A stretch of DNA of 53,578 nt, taken from positions 290 to 53,867 of the forward strand of contig NZ_NJPP01000008.1 of NCBI RefSeq assembly GCF_002778015.1, read 5' to 3'. The notes below the pieces were generated by a model, which ran no database searches, was not told where the DNA came from, and saw only the letters and a program-made list of their open reading frames with translations. A program made the translations under genes and the position numbers. The first letter of the stretch is position 1. Each line of letters starts with the position of its first letter. The DNA is from Bartonella tribocorum (GTDB lineage: Bacteria; Pseudomonadota; Alphaproteobacteria; Rhizobiales; Rhizobiaceae). Positions 29,993 to 39,779 of the stretch are shown here, piece after piece.

Positions 29993-30553
29993 TTATTCTG
30001 TGCGAGGATTTGCTTTGCGCCATTCTTTTGGGCGTTGAAAACTTGATGCCCATATTCCCTTTTTTTTCCTTCTGGCTTCTTGCTCTTCTTTTGGATAGTC
30101 ATAATAGCTTACAGCCCACCCATTTTGTACAAGCATTGCGTTGATATTGCTAACTTGTTTTGTTTGACATGTTGCAAGGATACGATGATATCTATCTGTT
30201 TTATGCCAGTAACATGTGACAGTTTGATTTTCGAGTAGTTGTTCTAAATATTTTTTTGCCTTAAGCCCACAAGGGTATCGTGCATTTTTTTTTCCACAAA
30301 ATTGATGGAGTTCAGGAGCATCAATTCCAACCAGTCGAACCTTAATGGAAGAAATTATGATGGAATCGCCATCAATGACTGATGCTTTTCCTTCAACAAA
30401 AGTTTGAGAAAAAAATTTTTCTTTTTCAAGAAACGGTTGATTCTTTTTAAAATAAGTTGCCATAATGATCACAATGATGACAGCGATAAAAATACTAAAA
30501 CCGATAAAAATTTTTGAGCTTTTTAGATTAAAATGAGAAAAAAAATTTTTCAT
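29993..30553 (-). CDS. Membrane-anchored thermonuclease (SNase-like) protein
   Basis: This 186-residue protein has one hydrophobic segment (about 16-34) near a basic N-terminus, so it is anchored in or exported across the inner membrane. The SNase domain follows: ASVIDGDSI (57-65), Arg73 and Glu81 in VRLVGIDAPEL, and Arg124 in DRYHRILATC. These match the catalytic Arg35, Glu43 and Arg87 of staphylococcal nuclease. Extra cysteines in the body (HQFCGKKNARYPCG) could form disulfides outside the cytoplasm. Its role may be nucleic-acid scavenging. It precedes the UDG gene on the same strand. Confidence 0.88.
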   Translation of the reverse strand: MKNFFSHFNLKSSKIFIGFSIFIAVIIVIIMATYFKKNQPFLEKEKFFSQTFVEGKASVIDGDSIIISSIKVRLVGIDAPELHQFCGKKNARYPCGLKAKKYLEQLLENQTVTCYWHKTDRYHRILATCQTKQVSNINAMLVQNGWAVSYYDYPKEEQEARRKKKGIWASSFQRPKEWRKANPRTE

Positions 30554-30894
30554 GAACTACAGAAACAGCTACTATCATTATAACACATTTTATTGAGTAT
30601 TGCTTCAAATCTTTCAAAAACTTTATTCACATAACGAAAAAACGTCTCACTTTAATGATAAAATTTTTGCTAGATATAAGCATAATAAAATACTTATGCA
30701 GTATAATATATAAGCAACTTAAACAATAAATCAACTTAGCCAAATCTGTATAGGACATCGAAATTTAAAGTTGTACAGATCTTAAAGTAAACTTTTTAAG
30801 ATACAAAAAAACACTGCCCTAGAAAATAACTTTGAAGAGCAATAACGCCACATCTCTTTTAGAGTATAAAATCTATTAAGAATGATTGGCATAT
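30554..30894. other. Gap between the nuclease gene and rpmG
   Basis: This AT-rich stretch has no coding frame, tRNA or clear terminator. It must hold the promoter of the minus-strand nuclease gene and the 3' end of rpmG. Confidence 0.4.
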
Positions 30895-31062
30895 TTATTT
30901 AATTTTTGTTTCTTTAAATTCAACGTGCTTTTTTACAACTGGATCATATTTACGTTTGCTCATTTTATCTGTCATTGTACGGCTGTTTTTCTTTGTTACA
31001 TAGAAAAAACCAGTATCTGCTGTTGATAAAAGCTTGATCTTAATGGTTGCTGCTTTAGCCAT
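30895..31062 (-). CDS. rpmG: 50S ribosomal protein L33
   Basis: This 55-residue basic protein has the L33 layout: [20 protein letters not shown], then [29 protein letters not shown], ending TKIK. The zinc-binding CxxC pairs are absent, as in the C-minus form typical of alphaproteobacteria. It is a component of the large ribosomal subunit. It lies alone, 102 bases downstream of the MFS gene on the same strand. Confidence 0.95.
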   Translation of the reverse strand: MAKAATIKIKLLSTADTGFFYVTKKNSRTMTDKMSKRKYDPVVKKHVEFKETKIK

Positions 31063-31164
31063 AATGTAAAAACCCTATTTATACTGAAAAAATATCATCG
31101 TTGTCAAAATTTATTTCCGACATCATCAGATTTTCCGGCAACACTACGGATGTTCTCAAAAAAG

Positions 31165-32337
31165 TCAAGAGCTGATTAATTTTCTCATAAGTTGGATAAA
31201 GACCAAAATAACATATAAACCAAAAAAAACAGCCATAGCTATTGAAAACCCGAAGGGTTTAAAGATATCCATGGATTTTCCAATAAGAGTTGGTCCGATG
31301 AGCATACCAATGCCATAGCAAAAAATAAAAGCAGAATTAGCAGCAGCAAGTTCTTGACCTTTTAGACGTGCTCCCAGATGTGCAAGACTAATTGTATAAA
31401 GGCTCGCTGTTACACCACCTAGAAGTAATAGATCGAACATAAAAATCCATGGATATTGAAGAATCCATGGTATTATAAAAGTGCCTACAAAGCCTAAGAG
31501 AGCACAACCTATCAGCGGATAGCGCCGATCTTTGGCATAGTCGCTTATCAAGCTGATAGGAATTAAGAGAAAAACATTCCCGAGTGCAAGGGTTGTCATA
31601 AAGTGTGCTGCTTCATTCTCATTATAACCAATGGATAAACTAAAAGGTATTATAAGAGTTAATACGCCCATTTGAATGGCACCGTAAACAAATACCGCCA
31701 TCATTGCGCTTGGAACGTGAAAAAGATAACGAAAAAATGGCGTATATTGTTTTTTTTGAAATTCTGGACTCAATTTCCAAGCTGCAAAAATTGGTATAGT
31801 AGCAAGTATAATAAGGCTATAGCCAACGCCAAAAGGAATAAATCCTTGTGTTCCCACTTTTGCTAGCAGTGTTGGACCTATCACAAACCCTAATCCTAAG
31901 ACAATTGCATAAATAGAAAGAATCAAACCGCGTTTTTTGGGGGGAGCATAACTGTTGATCCAAAACTCTGACAGGATAAACATAACTGTCATGGTGAAAT
32001 GTAAAATAAACTTTAAAATGAACCAAATCCATAGGGAATCAAAAAAATAGAATCCTAAAAAACTTAAAGATCCTATCATCATCACAAGCAATATTGTTTG
32101 AGAAATGCCTAAGCTTAAAGCAATTCGAGGCGTAAAAATAGCTGCAACAATTGTGGCAATTCCACCAACAGTTCCACTATAGCCAATCGTACTGTTGGAA
32201 AGCCCTTTCTCTGCCATAAGAAGAGAGATAAGTTGTGTTCCCATTGCCAATGCTGTTCCAACGATGCCAATGGTTGCAATAGCGGCAATAATTGCACGCA
32301 AAGAATTATTTTGAGAATCAAAAGCTTTTTTTTTCAT
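31165..32337 (-). CDS. MFS transporter
   Basis: This 390-residue integral membrane protein has about 12 hydrophobic segments in two halves, as in the major facilitator superfamily. The YcaD/UMF-like N-terminus (GTQLISLLMAEKGLSNSTIG), a short basic cytoplasmic loop with TPRIALSLG, and the RLKGQELAAANSAFIFCYGI segment near the C-terminus fit the YcaD-type subgroup. The substrate is unknown. The start is ATG 32337. The gene lies between rnr and rpmG, all on the minus strand. Confidence 0.85.
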   Translation of the reverse strand: MKKKAFDSQNNSLRAIIAAIATIGIVGTALAMGTQLISLLMAEKGLSNSTIGYSGTVGGIATIVAAIFTPRIALSLGISQTILLVMMIGSLSFLGFYFFDSLWIWFILKFILHFTMTVMFILSEFWINSYAPPKKRGLILSIYAIVLGLGFVIGPTLLAKVGTQGFIPFGVGYSLIILATIPIFAAWKLSPEFQKKQYTPFFRYLFHVPSAMMAVFVYGAIQMGVLTLIIPFSLSIGYNENEAAHFMTTLALGNVFLLIPISLISDYAKDRRYPLIGCALLGFVGTFIIPWILQYPWIFMFDLLLLGGVTASLYTISLAHLGARLKGQELAAANSAFIFCYGIGMLIGPTLIGKSMDIFKPFGFSIAMAVFFGLYVILVFIQLMRKLISS

Positions 32338-32697
32338 GAGAATAGCTTAAAATACTTTTGTTTATTCGAATAATAAAAGGGTGAGCTAAAATGAAGGAAA
32401 GACCAAACCAACTTTCGAAAGTTTTCTCATTTCATTGAGTATAAAAAACCTGCAAGATTTTTATACAGTTATTATAGATATAAAACACACGTCCTTATAT
32501 AATAAAGGAAGAAGATTGTCACATAAAATAATATAAATCCCATACATTATAGGGCATTTATGAGCTTGAAGTTATTATTCTTTCTATTCTATTGAATAGA
32601 AGAAAGATAAGATGCGGTATTTTCAATAAAACGCTTTAGAGTATTAAAATAAAAAATAATACAGTCAAAATTGTAAAAATGTTTTTTTTATGTTGAA
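32338..32697. other. Gap between rnr and the MFS gene
   Basis: No gene is supported. A perfect hairpin, TTCTATTC/GAATAGAA with a 4-base loop, lies at 32582-32601 downstream of rnr, but no U-run follows on the minus strand, so it is not a clear terminator. In related bacteria a small DUF983 gene often lies here; I do not see one. Confidence 0.4.
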
Positions 32698-34968
32698 TTA
32701 ATATTTTCTTCTTCCATAAAAACTATGCTTTTGTTTTTTAAATTTGTTTTTATGGTAGGATGTCGATGAAAATTGGATCGGACGAGGCTCTGTTAAGAGC
32801 TCAAAGCTTAAAGCACCAGCAAAAGGTTGTACCGTTATAAGTTTTACTTCTACACTATCACTGAGCTGATAGCCTTTATGGCTACGCTGTCCTACGAGAA
32901 CATGTTGTGCTTCATCAAAATGATAATAATCATTTTTAAGTGTAGAAATGTGCACAAAACCATCTGTATTGAGTTTATCAAGTGAGATAAAAAGACCGGC
33001 TTTTGTAACTCCGGAAATGCGACCTGTAAAAATATGGCCAATTTTATTCGTTAGATAGTGAGAAACAAGCCGATCAATTGTTTCTCTTTCAGCGATCATG
33101 GCACGGCGCTCGTATAAAGAAATTTTTGTAGCAATTTCTGCAAGATCTTGTTCTTGTGTATCAGTTAATTGATCATTTCCTAATTTCAGAGCTTTAATGA
33201 GTGCTCGATGAATAATGAGATCAGCATAACGGCGAATTGGTGATGTAAAATGCGTATAGTTCTGCAAATTCAAACCAAAATGGCCACTGTTTTTAGGGTT
33301 GTATTCTGCCTGTGATTGTGAACGCAAAATGACTTGATTGACCAGTTCTTGTTGTTCGGTATGAGCGACCTTTTCTAAAATTCTATTAAGACGTGCTGAT
33401 GTTAATTCAGCACTTTTAGAGAGTGATATCCCTAAACTTTTAAGAAAAGTCCGCAATATTTCTTGTTTGGCAAGAGAAGGTTTGTCATGAATACGGTAGA
33501 TGAAGGGCTGATGATGTTTTTTTAATGTTTCAGAAGCTGCAATATTGGCTTGTATCATAAACTCTTCAATCAAACGATGGGCTTCTAGATGTTCTTCACT
33601 CACAACATCTTGGATAGATCCATTTTGATCAAGAATAATCTTTTTTTCTGCTATTTCTAATTCTAATGGTTGTCGACGATCCCGCGCGGCCTTAAGGCAT
33701 GCATAAGCTTCCCATAAGGGGTGCAAGATATTTTCAAGCAGAGCCGCGCTTTTTTTATGGATATGTCCTTTTCTTGCCAATTGCACTTCTTGATAGGAGA
33801 GTTTGGCTCTTACACGCATCATAATACGATGAAAACTATGTTTTTGTTTATTACCGTTGGCATCAAAAATCATACGAACGGCTAAAGCTGGCCTTTCTTT
33901 TCCTTCACGCAGAGAGCATAAATCATGAGAAAGACGTTCAGGCAGCATTGGTACAACAGTATCAGGAAAATAAACAGAATTTCCGCGTTTCAATGCTTCT
34001 TTATCTAAAGCACTTCCTGTTTTAATATAGTAAGAAACATCTGCAATGGCTACAACAATAATCCAGCCACCATTATTTGTAGGATCCTTATCCTTGCTTG
34101 CGTAAACTGCATCATCATGGTCTTTGGCATCTGGGGGATCGATCGTAATAAATGGTAATTGTCGCCAATCTTCGCGATTATCCATCTTGGCAGCTTTGAT
34201 ATGTTTAACTTGCTCAAGAACGCTTTCAGGAAAAATATGAGGAATTCCTTTTGAGAGAAGAGCAATCATGGAGAGTGTTTTTTCACTCTTAATATGTCCT
34301 AAGACATTTTTTACTTGTGCACTTTTTAGTCCATAACCAGTATTTTTTTTTATTTCAACTTCAACAAGATCACCCGTTTCAATCTTCATGTCTGGAGACA
34401 TTTCAACTATGAGTTCATTGGTTTTGCGATCTATAGGATCAAGGCGCCATTGATTATTTTTCAACTTTCGTACAATACCAAATGTGCTCTTTGGGGATAG
34501 TTCAATTTTACGAATAATTTGCCCCCTATATGGAGGATTTTGAGAATTTTTATTTCGAAAAACTTTTACAAGAACATGATCTCCAACACCAACACTCCCT
34601 CCCTTTATGTAATGAAAAGAGTGTATTTCAATATTGGGCTTTGGCGTATCTTTCCATTCAAGAGGTTGTGCAATAAAACCGCCATCTTTATCACGTTCAC
34701 TAATTTTTACTAAAGCAACAGGGGGTAATTTTCCTTTGTTTATTTCTCTTTTGCGCTGTTTAGATATAAGATTTTGATTCTTTAACGCACGTAATATATC
34801 TCTAAGCCAGATACGAGAATTACCTTTTAAGTTAAAAGCTTTGGCTATTTCTCGTTTACTTGATCGATCAGGATTCTCATTAATAAAGGAAAGAATTTCC
34901 TCCTTATTGGGCAATTTTTCTCCCCTGAATGAGGAGAGGTATTTTACGTTTTTTTCACCTTTAGCCAA
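32698..34968 (-). CDS. rnr: Ribonuclease R
   Basis: The 756-residue 3'-to-5' exoribonuclease degrades structured RNA, including rRNA and tmRNA-tagged mRNA. A winged-helix N-terminus (residues 24-75) is followed by cold-shock-like OB folds. The RNB domain has metal-binding aspartates in ITIDPPDAKDHDDAVYA (277-286), with YFPDTVVPMLPERLS and HFTSPIRRYADLIIHRAL. A C-terminal S1 domain (FTGRISGVTKAGLFI) and a basic tail complete it. The start is 3 bases after the topA stop, so the two are translated as an operon. Confidence 0.96.
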   Translation of the reverse strand: MAKGEKNVKYLSSFRGEKLPNKEEILSFINENPDRSSKREIAKAFNLKGNSRIWLRDILRALKNQNLISKQRKREINKGKLPPVALVKISERDKDGGFIAQPLEWKDTPKPNIEIHSFHYIKGGSVGVGDHVLVKVFRNKNSQNPPYRGQIIRKIELSPKSTFGIVRKLKNNQWRLDPIDRKTNELIVEMSPDMKIETGDLVEVEIKKNTGYGLKSAQVKNVLGHIKSEKTLSMIALLSKGIPHIFPESVLEQVKHIKAAKMDNREDWRQLPFITIDPPDAKDHDDAVYASKDKDPTNNGGWIIVVAIADVSYYIKTGSALDKEALKRGNSVYFPDTVVPMLPERLSHDLCSLREGKERPALAVRMIFDANGNKQKHSFHRIMMRVRAKLSYQEVQLARKGHIHKKSAALLENILHPLWEAYACLKAARDRRQPLELEIAEKKIILDQNGSIQDVVSEEHLEAHRLIEEFMIQANIAASETLKKHHQPFIYRIHDKPSLAKQEILRTFLKSLGISLSKSAELTSARLNRILEKVAHTEQQELVNQVILRSQSQAEYNPKNSGHFGLNLQNYTHFTSPIRRYADLIIHRALIKALKLGNDQLTDTQEQDLAEIATKISLYERRAMIAERETIDRLVSHYLTNKIGHIFTGRISGVTKAGLFISLDKLNTDGFVHISTLKNDYYHFDEAQHVLVGQRSHKGYQLSDSVEVKLITVQPFAGALSFELLTEPRPIQFSSTSYHKNKFKKQKHSFYGRRKY

Positions 34969-34971
34969 AAT

Positions 34972-37545
34972 TTATGTCTCTTTTGTCTTTGCTTTTGTCT
35001 TGGAAGAAGCTCTTTTTGAAGTTGTCTTTTTGCTCGATGCTTTAGCCGATATAAGTTCTAATGCCTCTGGAAGGGTTACATTAATGGGATCTTTCTCTTT
35101 TGGCAATGTTGCATTAATTTTACCCCAATTGACATAAGGACCGTAACGTCCATTGCGTACGGTGATAGTTCCTCCTTCTGGATGCTCCCCTAATATTGCC
35201 AATGCTGCAGGTGTTGTTCTGCTTTGCTTGGTTTTATTTTCTTGTTGTTCTGCCAATACTGTAACAGCGCGGTTGATACCAATCTCAAAAACTTCATCTG
35301 CATGAAGAAGGCGTGCAGATTTTCCATTATGACTAAGGTAGGGACCATATCGCCCAATTGTCGCTGTAATCATTTTACCAGTTTCAGGATGAAGGCCAAT
35401 TTCACGGGGAAGGGATAGTAAAGCCAAGGCCTTTTCAAGGGTTATGTTTTCTGCCTGCCATTCTTTTGGTAGTCCTGCGCGCTTAACTTCTTTGCTTTCA
35501 CCTCGTTGAATGTAGAGACCAAAACGGCCATTGCGAAGAGAAATATCTTTTCCTGTCTCAGGATCAATCCCAAGTATAACAGGTTCGTCATTGTGCGCAG
35601 CTTCATTATCTTCTTTTGTATCTGTACCAAGTTGGCGTGTGTATTTGCATTCAGGATAATTGGAACAGCCAACAAAAGCGCCATAACGGCCCAGTTTTAA
35701 TGATAATTGACCATTCTTACAAAGAGGGCAGGAACGCACATCACTTCCATCTTCACGTTCAGGAAAAGCAAGAGGTGCTAATGTTACATTTAAAACATCA
35801 AGGACATTGGTGATACGGAGTTCTTGGATATTGCTAATAGAGGCATTAAATCCATCCCAAAAATCGCGTAATACATCTTTCCAAGAAAGTTTGCCATCAG
35901 AGATAAGATCCAGTTTTTCTTCAAGATCTGCTGTAAAACCATATTCTACATAGCGATTAAAGAAATTTTCAAGAAAAGCTGTAACAATACGCCCCTTAGC
36001 ATCAGGAATAAGTTTTCGCTTATCAATGATAATATATCCACGATCACACAATGTCGCTAATGTGGAGGCATAAGTTGAAGGACGACCAATTCCTAATTCT
36101 TCAAGCTTTTTAATTAATGAGGCCTCAGAATAACGGGGAGGGGGCTCTGTGGTATGTTGTACAGATTCAACTTTTTCTTGTGTAAGTGTTTCATCCGTGT
36201 TTATTTGTGGTAAACGGGTTGTTTCATTTTCTTCATTATTTTCTTCGTTTCGTTGATCCGTATAGACAGAAATAAACCCGTCAAAACGAACAACAGACCC
36301 TGTTGCACGAAGGCTTGCACGGTTGTCTCCCTGCTGGGCTTCAATTTCAACGGTTGTACGTTCAATTTCAGCAGAACGCATTTGGCTGGCAATAGCGCGC
36401 TTCCATATCAGTTCATAGAGCTTTGCTTGATCATTGTCGAGAAAATTACGGACTTGGTTGGGAGTTCGTTGAAAATCTGTTGGGCGGATTGCTTCATGCG
36501 CTTCCTGTGCATTTTTTGCCTTTGTTGAATAAAGGCGCGGCTTTTCAGGAATATAGTCTTGACCAAAAGATTCATGAATGACTTTTCTTGCCGCATCAAT
36601 GGCTTCTGGTGCTATTTGTACACCATCGGTACGCATATAAGTAATAAGTCCTGCCATTTCACCGTTAATTTCAATCCCTTCATAAAGCTTTTGGGCAATT
36701 TGCATAGTGCGAGAAGCTGAAAAGCCTAATTTTGAAGAAGCCGCTTGTTGTAGTGTAGAGGTTGTAAACGGAGGAAAAGGATTTCTCTTTGTCGGTTTTG
36801 CTTCAACACTGAGTGTATGATATTGGGCCTTCTCCAACATAAGGTGAATTTGATCTGCTTGTTTTTGAGATTGAATATCAAGTTTGCCAATTTTCCTTTG
36901 ATTAAACATTGTCAACCTTGCTTGAAAACAATCATTTCGGATGGTTTTTAGCTGTGTTGTAATGGACCAATAATCTTCTTTGATAAAATGTTCTATTTCC
37001 AATTCACGGTCACAAATAATACGCAAAGCAACCGACTGAACGCGCCCAGCAGAACGCGCACCAGGGAGTTTCCGCCATAAAACAGGAGAAAGTGTAAAAC
37101 CAACGAGATAATCAAGAGCGCGACGTGCAAGATAAGCATCAACAAGTGATGTATCAATATCACGTGGATTGTTCATGGCATCAAGCACTGATTTTTTAGT
37201 GATGGCATTGAAGACAACTCTTTTAATAGGTTTATCTTTTAAAACTTTTTTTTGACGAAGAACATCCAGAATATGCCATGAAATAGCTTCTCCTTCACGA
37301 TCAGGGTCTGTTGCTAAGATAAGACTATCGGCTTTTTTAACGGCTTTTGCTATTTCATTTAAACGTTTAGCAGCAGCAGAATCTATATTCCATTTCATCG
37401 AAAAATCTTGATCCGGTAAAACAGAGCCATCTTTTGCAGGCAAATCACGAACATGTCCAAATGATGCGACAACTTTGTATTGAGACCCAAGATATTTATT
37501 AATTGTTTTTGCTTTTGCTGGAGATTCAACGATAACGATATTCAT
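34972..37545 (-). CDS. topA: DNA topoisomerase I
   Basis: This 857-residue type IA topoisomerase relaxes negative supercoils. It has the Toprim domain IVESPAKAKTINKYLG (4-19), the acidic cluster DPDREGEA (80-87), the catalytic Tyr303 in GLITYMRTDG, and GARSAGRVQS (162-171). One classical four-cysteine zinc finger (about 633-658) and three degenerate C-terminal zinc-ribbon-like repeats (each with a GRYGPY-type motif) follow, ending in a Lys/Thr-rich basic tail. It is the first gene of topA-rnr. The length is typical for alphaproteobacteria. Confidence 0.96.
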   Translation of the reverse strand: MNIVIVESPAKAKTINKYLGSQYKVVASFGHVRDLPAKDGSVLPDQDFSMKWNIDSAAAKRLNEIAKAVKKADSLILATDPDREGEAISWHILDVLRQKKVLKDKPIKRVVFNAITKKSVLDAMNNPRDIDTSLVDAYLARRALDYLVGFTLSPVLWRKLPGARSAGRVQSVALRIICDRELEIEHFIKEDYWSITTQLKTIRNDCFQARLTMFNQRKIGKLDIQSQKQADQIHLMLEKAQYHTLSVEAKPTKRNPFPPFTTSTLQQAASSKLGFSASRTMQIAQKLYEGIEINGEMAGLITYMRTDGVQIAPEAIDAARKVIHESFGQDYIPEKPRLYSTKAKNAQEAHEAIRPTDFQRTPNQVRNFLDNDQAKLYELIWKRAIASQMRSAEIERTTVEIEAQQGDNRASLRATGSVVRFDGFISVYTDQRNEENNEENETTRLPQINTDETLTQEKVESVQHTTEPPPRYSEASLIKKLEELGIGRPSTYASTLATLCDRGYIIIDKRKLIPDAKGRIVTAFLENFFNRYVEYGFTADLEEKLDLISDGKLSWKDVLRDFWDGFNASISNIQELRITNVLDVLNVTLAPLAFPEREDGSDVRSCPLCKNGQLSLKLGRYGAFVGCSNYPECKYTRQLGTDTKEDNEAAHNDEPVILGIDPETGKDISLRNGRFGLYIQRGESKEVKRAGLPKEWQAENITLEKALALLSLPREIGLHPETGKMITATIGRYGPYLSHNGKSARLLHADEVFEIGINRAVTVLAEQQENKTKQSRTTPAALAILGEHPEGGTITVRNGRYGPYVNWGKINATLPKEKDPINVTLPEALELISAKASSKKTTSKRASSKTKAKTKET

Positions 37546-37810
37546 AATTTTACCCGAATATTGAAATAAAAAACTGCTTTATAAACGCCTTTTACGCGAA
37601 TAGCTAATAGCAATTACTTAAAAACATATAAAAAAATATTAGCCATATAAAAAACATGAATATTGTACAACTTATGATTGTTATTATTAAAACGCGCCCT
37701 ATATAGAATTACACGATTTATTTTCCACTGTTATTACAAAAACATACGGCGAAATACTAAGATAACGTCTATTGAGAGGTAGGAGGGGAAATGCTCAAGG
37801 ATAGAGGATT

Positions 37811-38017
37811 ATGTTTATAAATCATTTGAAAGTTATCCAATATATTACAGACATGTCAAAGCAAATGAATCAGATGGCGCATCAGGCGCATAGTCCGCTT
37901 TTAGCATTGCTTTTGGATATGGTTGCCAAAGAAGGGCAAAGCATTATTAATAGTGCTGAGGTTCTTGGGGAAGATCAAGATCCGACAATGACACACAACC
38001 ACCAGAGTGTCGAATAA
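37811..38017 (+). CDS. Small conserved hypothetical protein
   Basis: This 68-residue soluble protein is of unknown function. The pattern YITDMSKQMNQMAHQAHSPL, then LLDMVAKEGQSI, resembles short Rhizobiales proteins of 60-70 residues with 'YIGQLxxELxxLAxxAGLxTLAYLLDxAR' motifs, recalled from memory. It is supported by an AGGATAGAGGA region before ATG 37811. Its last 71 bases overlap the 3' end of the convergent dprA. Confidence in expression is moderate. Confidence 0.55.
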   Translation: MFINHLKVIQYITDMSKQMNQMAHQAHSPLLALLLDMVAKEGQSIINSAEVLGEDQDPTMTHNHQSVE

Positions 38018-39179
38018 GCTTTCCAGCAAGCTCTAGTTCTACCAACAAGAGGTAGAGAGTTGGAAGTGCAACACCGGAGTGGGTACTGAGTGTATCTAAG
38101 TCGATTGGCGTTGTTGAAAGAGCGGAGAGGACTGCTGTGCGTGCTACATCATCAGTTGTTAAAGAGGAATGGCTATTTTTTTCGTCTACTGAATTAAAAT
38201 TCTCTTTTTCAAGCTGTAAAGAGGATGATTCCTCAAAAAAATTGAGTTGGGAATTTGGAAGCGGTGAAATTAATGGTGTAAGCATTTCTATGATGTCAGA
38301 AGGATGTGTGGTAAGCAGAGCGCCGTCCTTGATAAGTTTGTTTGTACCAACGGATCTTGGATCAAGTGGAGAACCGGGAATGGCAAAAATTAATCGTCCC
38401 ATTTCAGCTGCTTGACGTGCGGTAATTAAGGATCCTGAGCGCAGGGCTGCTTCCACAACCAAGAGACCAAGTGATAGAGCCGCAATAATACGGTTTCTTC
38501 TTGGAAAATCGATAGCACGTGGTTTCCAAGAGATGGGCATTTCGCTGATGATGGCTCCACCATTGGCAATAATATCTTCATACAACTTTTTATTTTCAGG
38601 AGGATAGATATGATTTATTCCGCCAGCCATGACTGCAACAGTTCCTGTTTTTAAACTTGCTTGATGCGCAACGCTATCAATTCCACGAGCAAGCCCAGAA
38701 ATTGTTACAAAGTCTGCTTCTCCGAGAAAATGCGCAAATTGAGTCGTAAGCTTTTTTCCAGCAGCTGAAGCATTTCGAGAGCCTATAATTCCAATAGAAG
38801 TTTTTTGAAAAATTGAAACATTACCTTTGACAGCAATAAGCGGCGGAGGTGCTTCTGTAACCTTAAGAAAAGCTGGATAATCTGGTTCTCCCATACCAAT
38901 AAACCGAATACCTAATCTTTCAGCTTCTTGTATTTCTTGTTCTGCATCTTCTAAGCTTGCTATTTTTATAGACGCAGAACCACCCCCTTTTCTACTAAGC
39001 TCTGGCAGCGCTGCTAGAGCGTTTTCTGCTGTTTTATAATGATCAATGAGATTGCGAAAACTAACAGCGCCAATATTTTCACTACGCAATAACCGTAACC
39101 AGCTTAGACGTTGACGATCAGTAAGTGGGATTCCTTTACTTATTTCTGTTTTGCGTACCAATCTTACTTTCTTCCCCAA
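37947..39179 (-). CDS. dprA: DNA-processing protein DprA
   Basis: The 410-residue protein binds incoming single-stranded DNA and loads RecA during transformation. A helical SAM-like N-terminus (about 20-60) is followed by the DprA Rossmann domain: [77 protein letters not shown] and [12 protein letters not shown]. The C-terminal winged-helix DML1-like domain is present. Its 5' end overlaps the plsY 3' end by 44 bases; a shorter start is possible, for instance at ATG or GTG codons downstream. With ComEC it belongs to the DNA uptake set. Confidence 0.93.
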   Translation of the reverse strand: MGKKVRLVRKTEISKGIPLTDRQRLSWLRLLRSENIGAVSFRNLIDHYKTAENALAALPELSRKGGGSASIKIASLEDAEQEIQEAERLGIRFIGMGEPDYPAFLKVTEAPPPLIAVKGNVSIFQKTSIGIIGSRNASAAGKKLTTQFAHFLGEADFVTISGLARGIDSVAHQASLKTGTVAVMAGGINHIYPPENKKLYEDIIANGGAIISEMPISWKPRAIDFPRRNRIIAALSLGLLVVEAALRSGSLITARQAAEMGRLIFAIPGSPLDPRSVGTNKLIKDGALLTTHPSDIIEMLTPLISPLPNSQLNFFEESSSLQLEKENFNSVDEKNSHSSLTTDDVARTAVLSALSTTPIDLDTLSTHSGVALPTLYLLLVELELAGKLIRHSGGCVSLSDLDLPQEPQHY

Positions 39180-39768
39180 TGAGTAATCTACTGATATTTG
39201 CAGAATGTTTTATGAACACAAATAGGCTCATCGCGATCAGCATACAACAGAAATAAGAATCTGAAAAATAAAAAACAAATATCGGCGTGATCGTAACAGC
39301 AACAAGCGCAGATAATGAAGAATAACGCATGAGAAGAAAAATCGCACTCCATACAACAATAAAAATAATTGCTGCAGGCCAATAGCCCCCTATACAAACT
39401 CCTAGATAGGTTGCAACACCTTTGCCACCCTTAAATTTAAGCCATACAGGAAAAAGATGTCCTAAAAAAGCAAAAAAACCTGCTAAAAAAACGAGGATGC
39501 TGTTGTCTAACGGATCACTAAAGAACTTTATAACGAAAACAACGATAGCCCCTTTTAACATATCACAAAGAAGTGTTAGAGCAGCAATTTTCTTATTTCC
39601 TGTTCGTAAAACATTTGTTGCTCCAATATTGCCGGAACCAATCGTTCTTACATCACCAAGTTTGGCTAATCTCGTAAAGAGAAGACCAAATGGGATCGAG
39701 CCAATGAGATAAGATACGAGGGAAATAAACCATGGAGTGGACTGGAAAAATATTTCTGCTTCATTCAT
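39136..39768 (-). CDS. plsY: Glycerol-3-phosphate acyltransferase PlsY
   Basis: This 210-residue polytopic inner-membrane enzyme transfers the acyl group from acyl-phosphate to glycerol-3-phosphate, the first step of phospholipid synthesis. The three conserved loops are visible: GSIPFGLL (18-25), the [17 protein letters not shown] glycerol-3-phosphate-binding loop (44-60), and [12 protein letters not shown] (112-123). It has about five membrane segments. It overlaps dprA and is separated from pyrC by 11 bases, so the block pyrB-pyrC-plsY-dprA is probably one operon. Confidence 0.94.
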   Translation of the reverse strand: MNEAEIFFQSTPWFISLVSYLIGSIPFGLLFTRLAKLGDVRTIGSGNIGATNVLRTGNKKIAALTLLCDMLKGAIVVFVIKFFSDPLDNSILVFLAGFFAFLGHLFPVWLKFKGGKGVATYLGVCIGGYWPAAIIFIVVWSAIFLLMRYSSLSALVAVTITPIFVFYFSDSYFCCMLIAMSLFVFIKHSANISRLLIGEESKIGTQNRNK

Positions 39769-39779
39769 TCAGAATCTCA

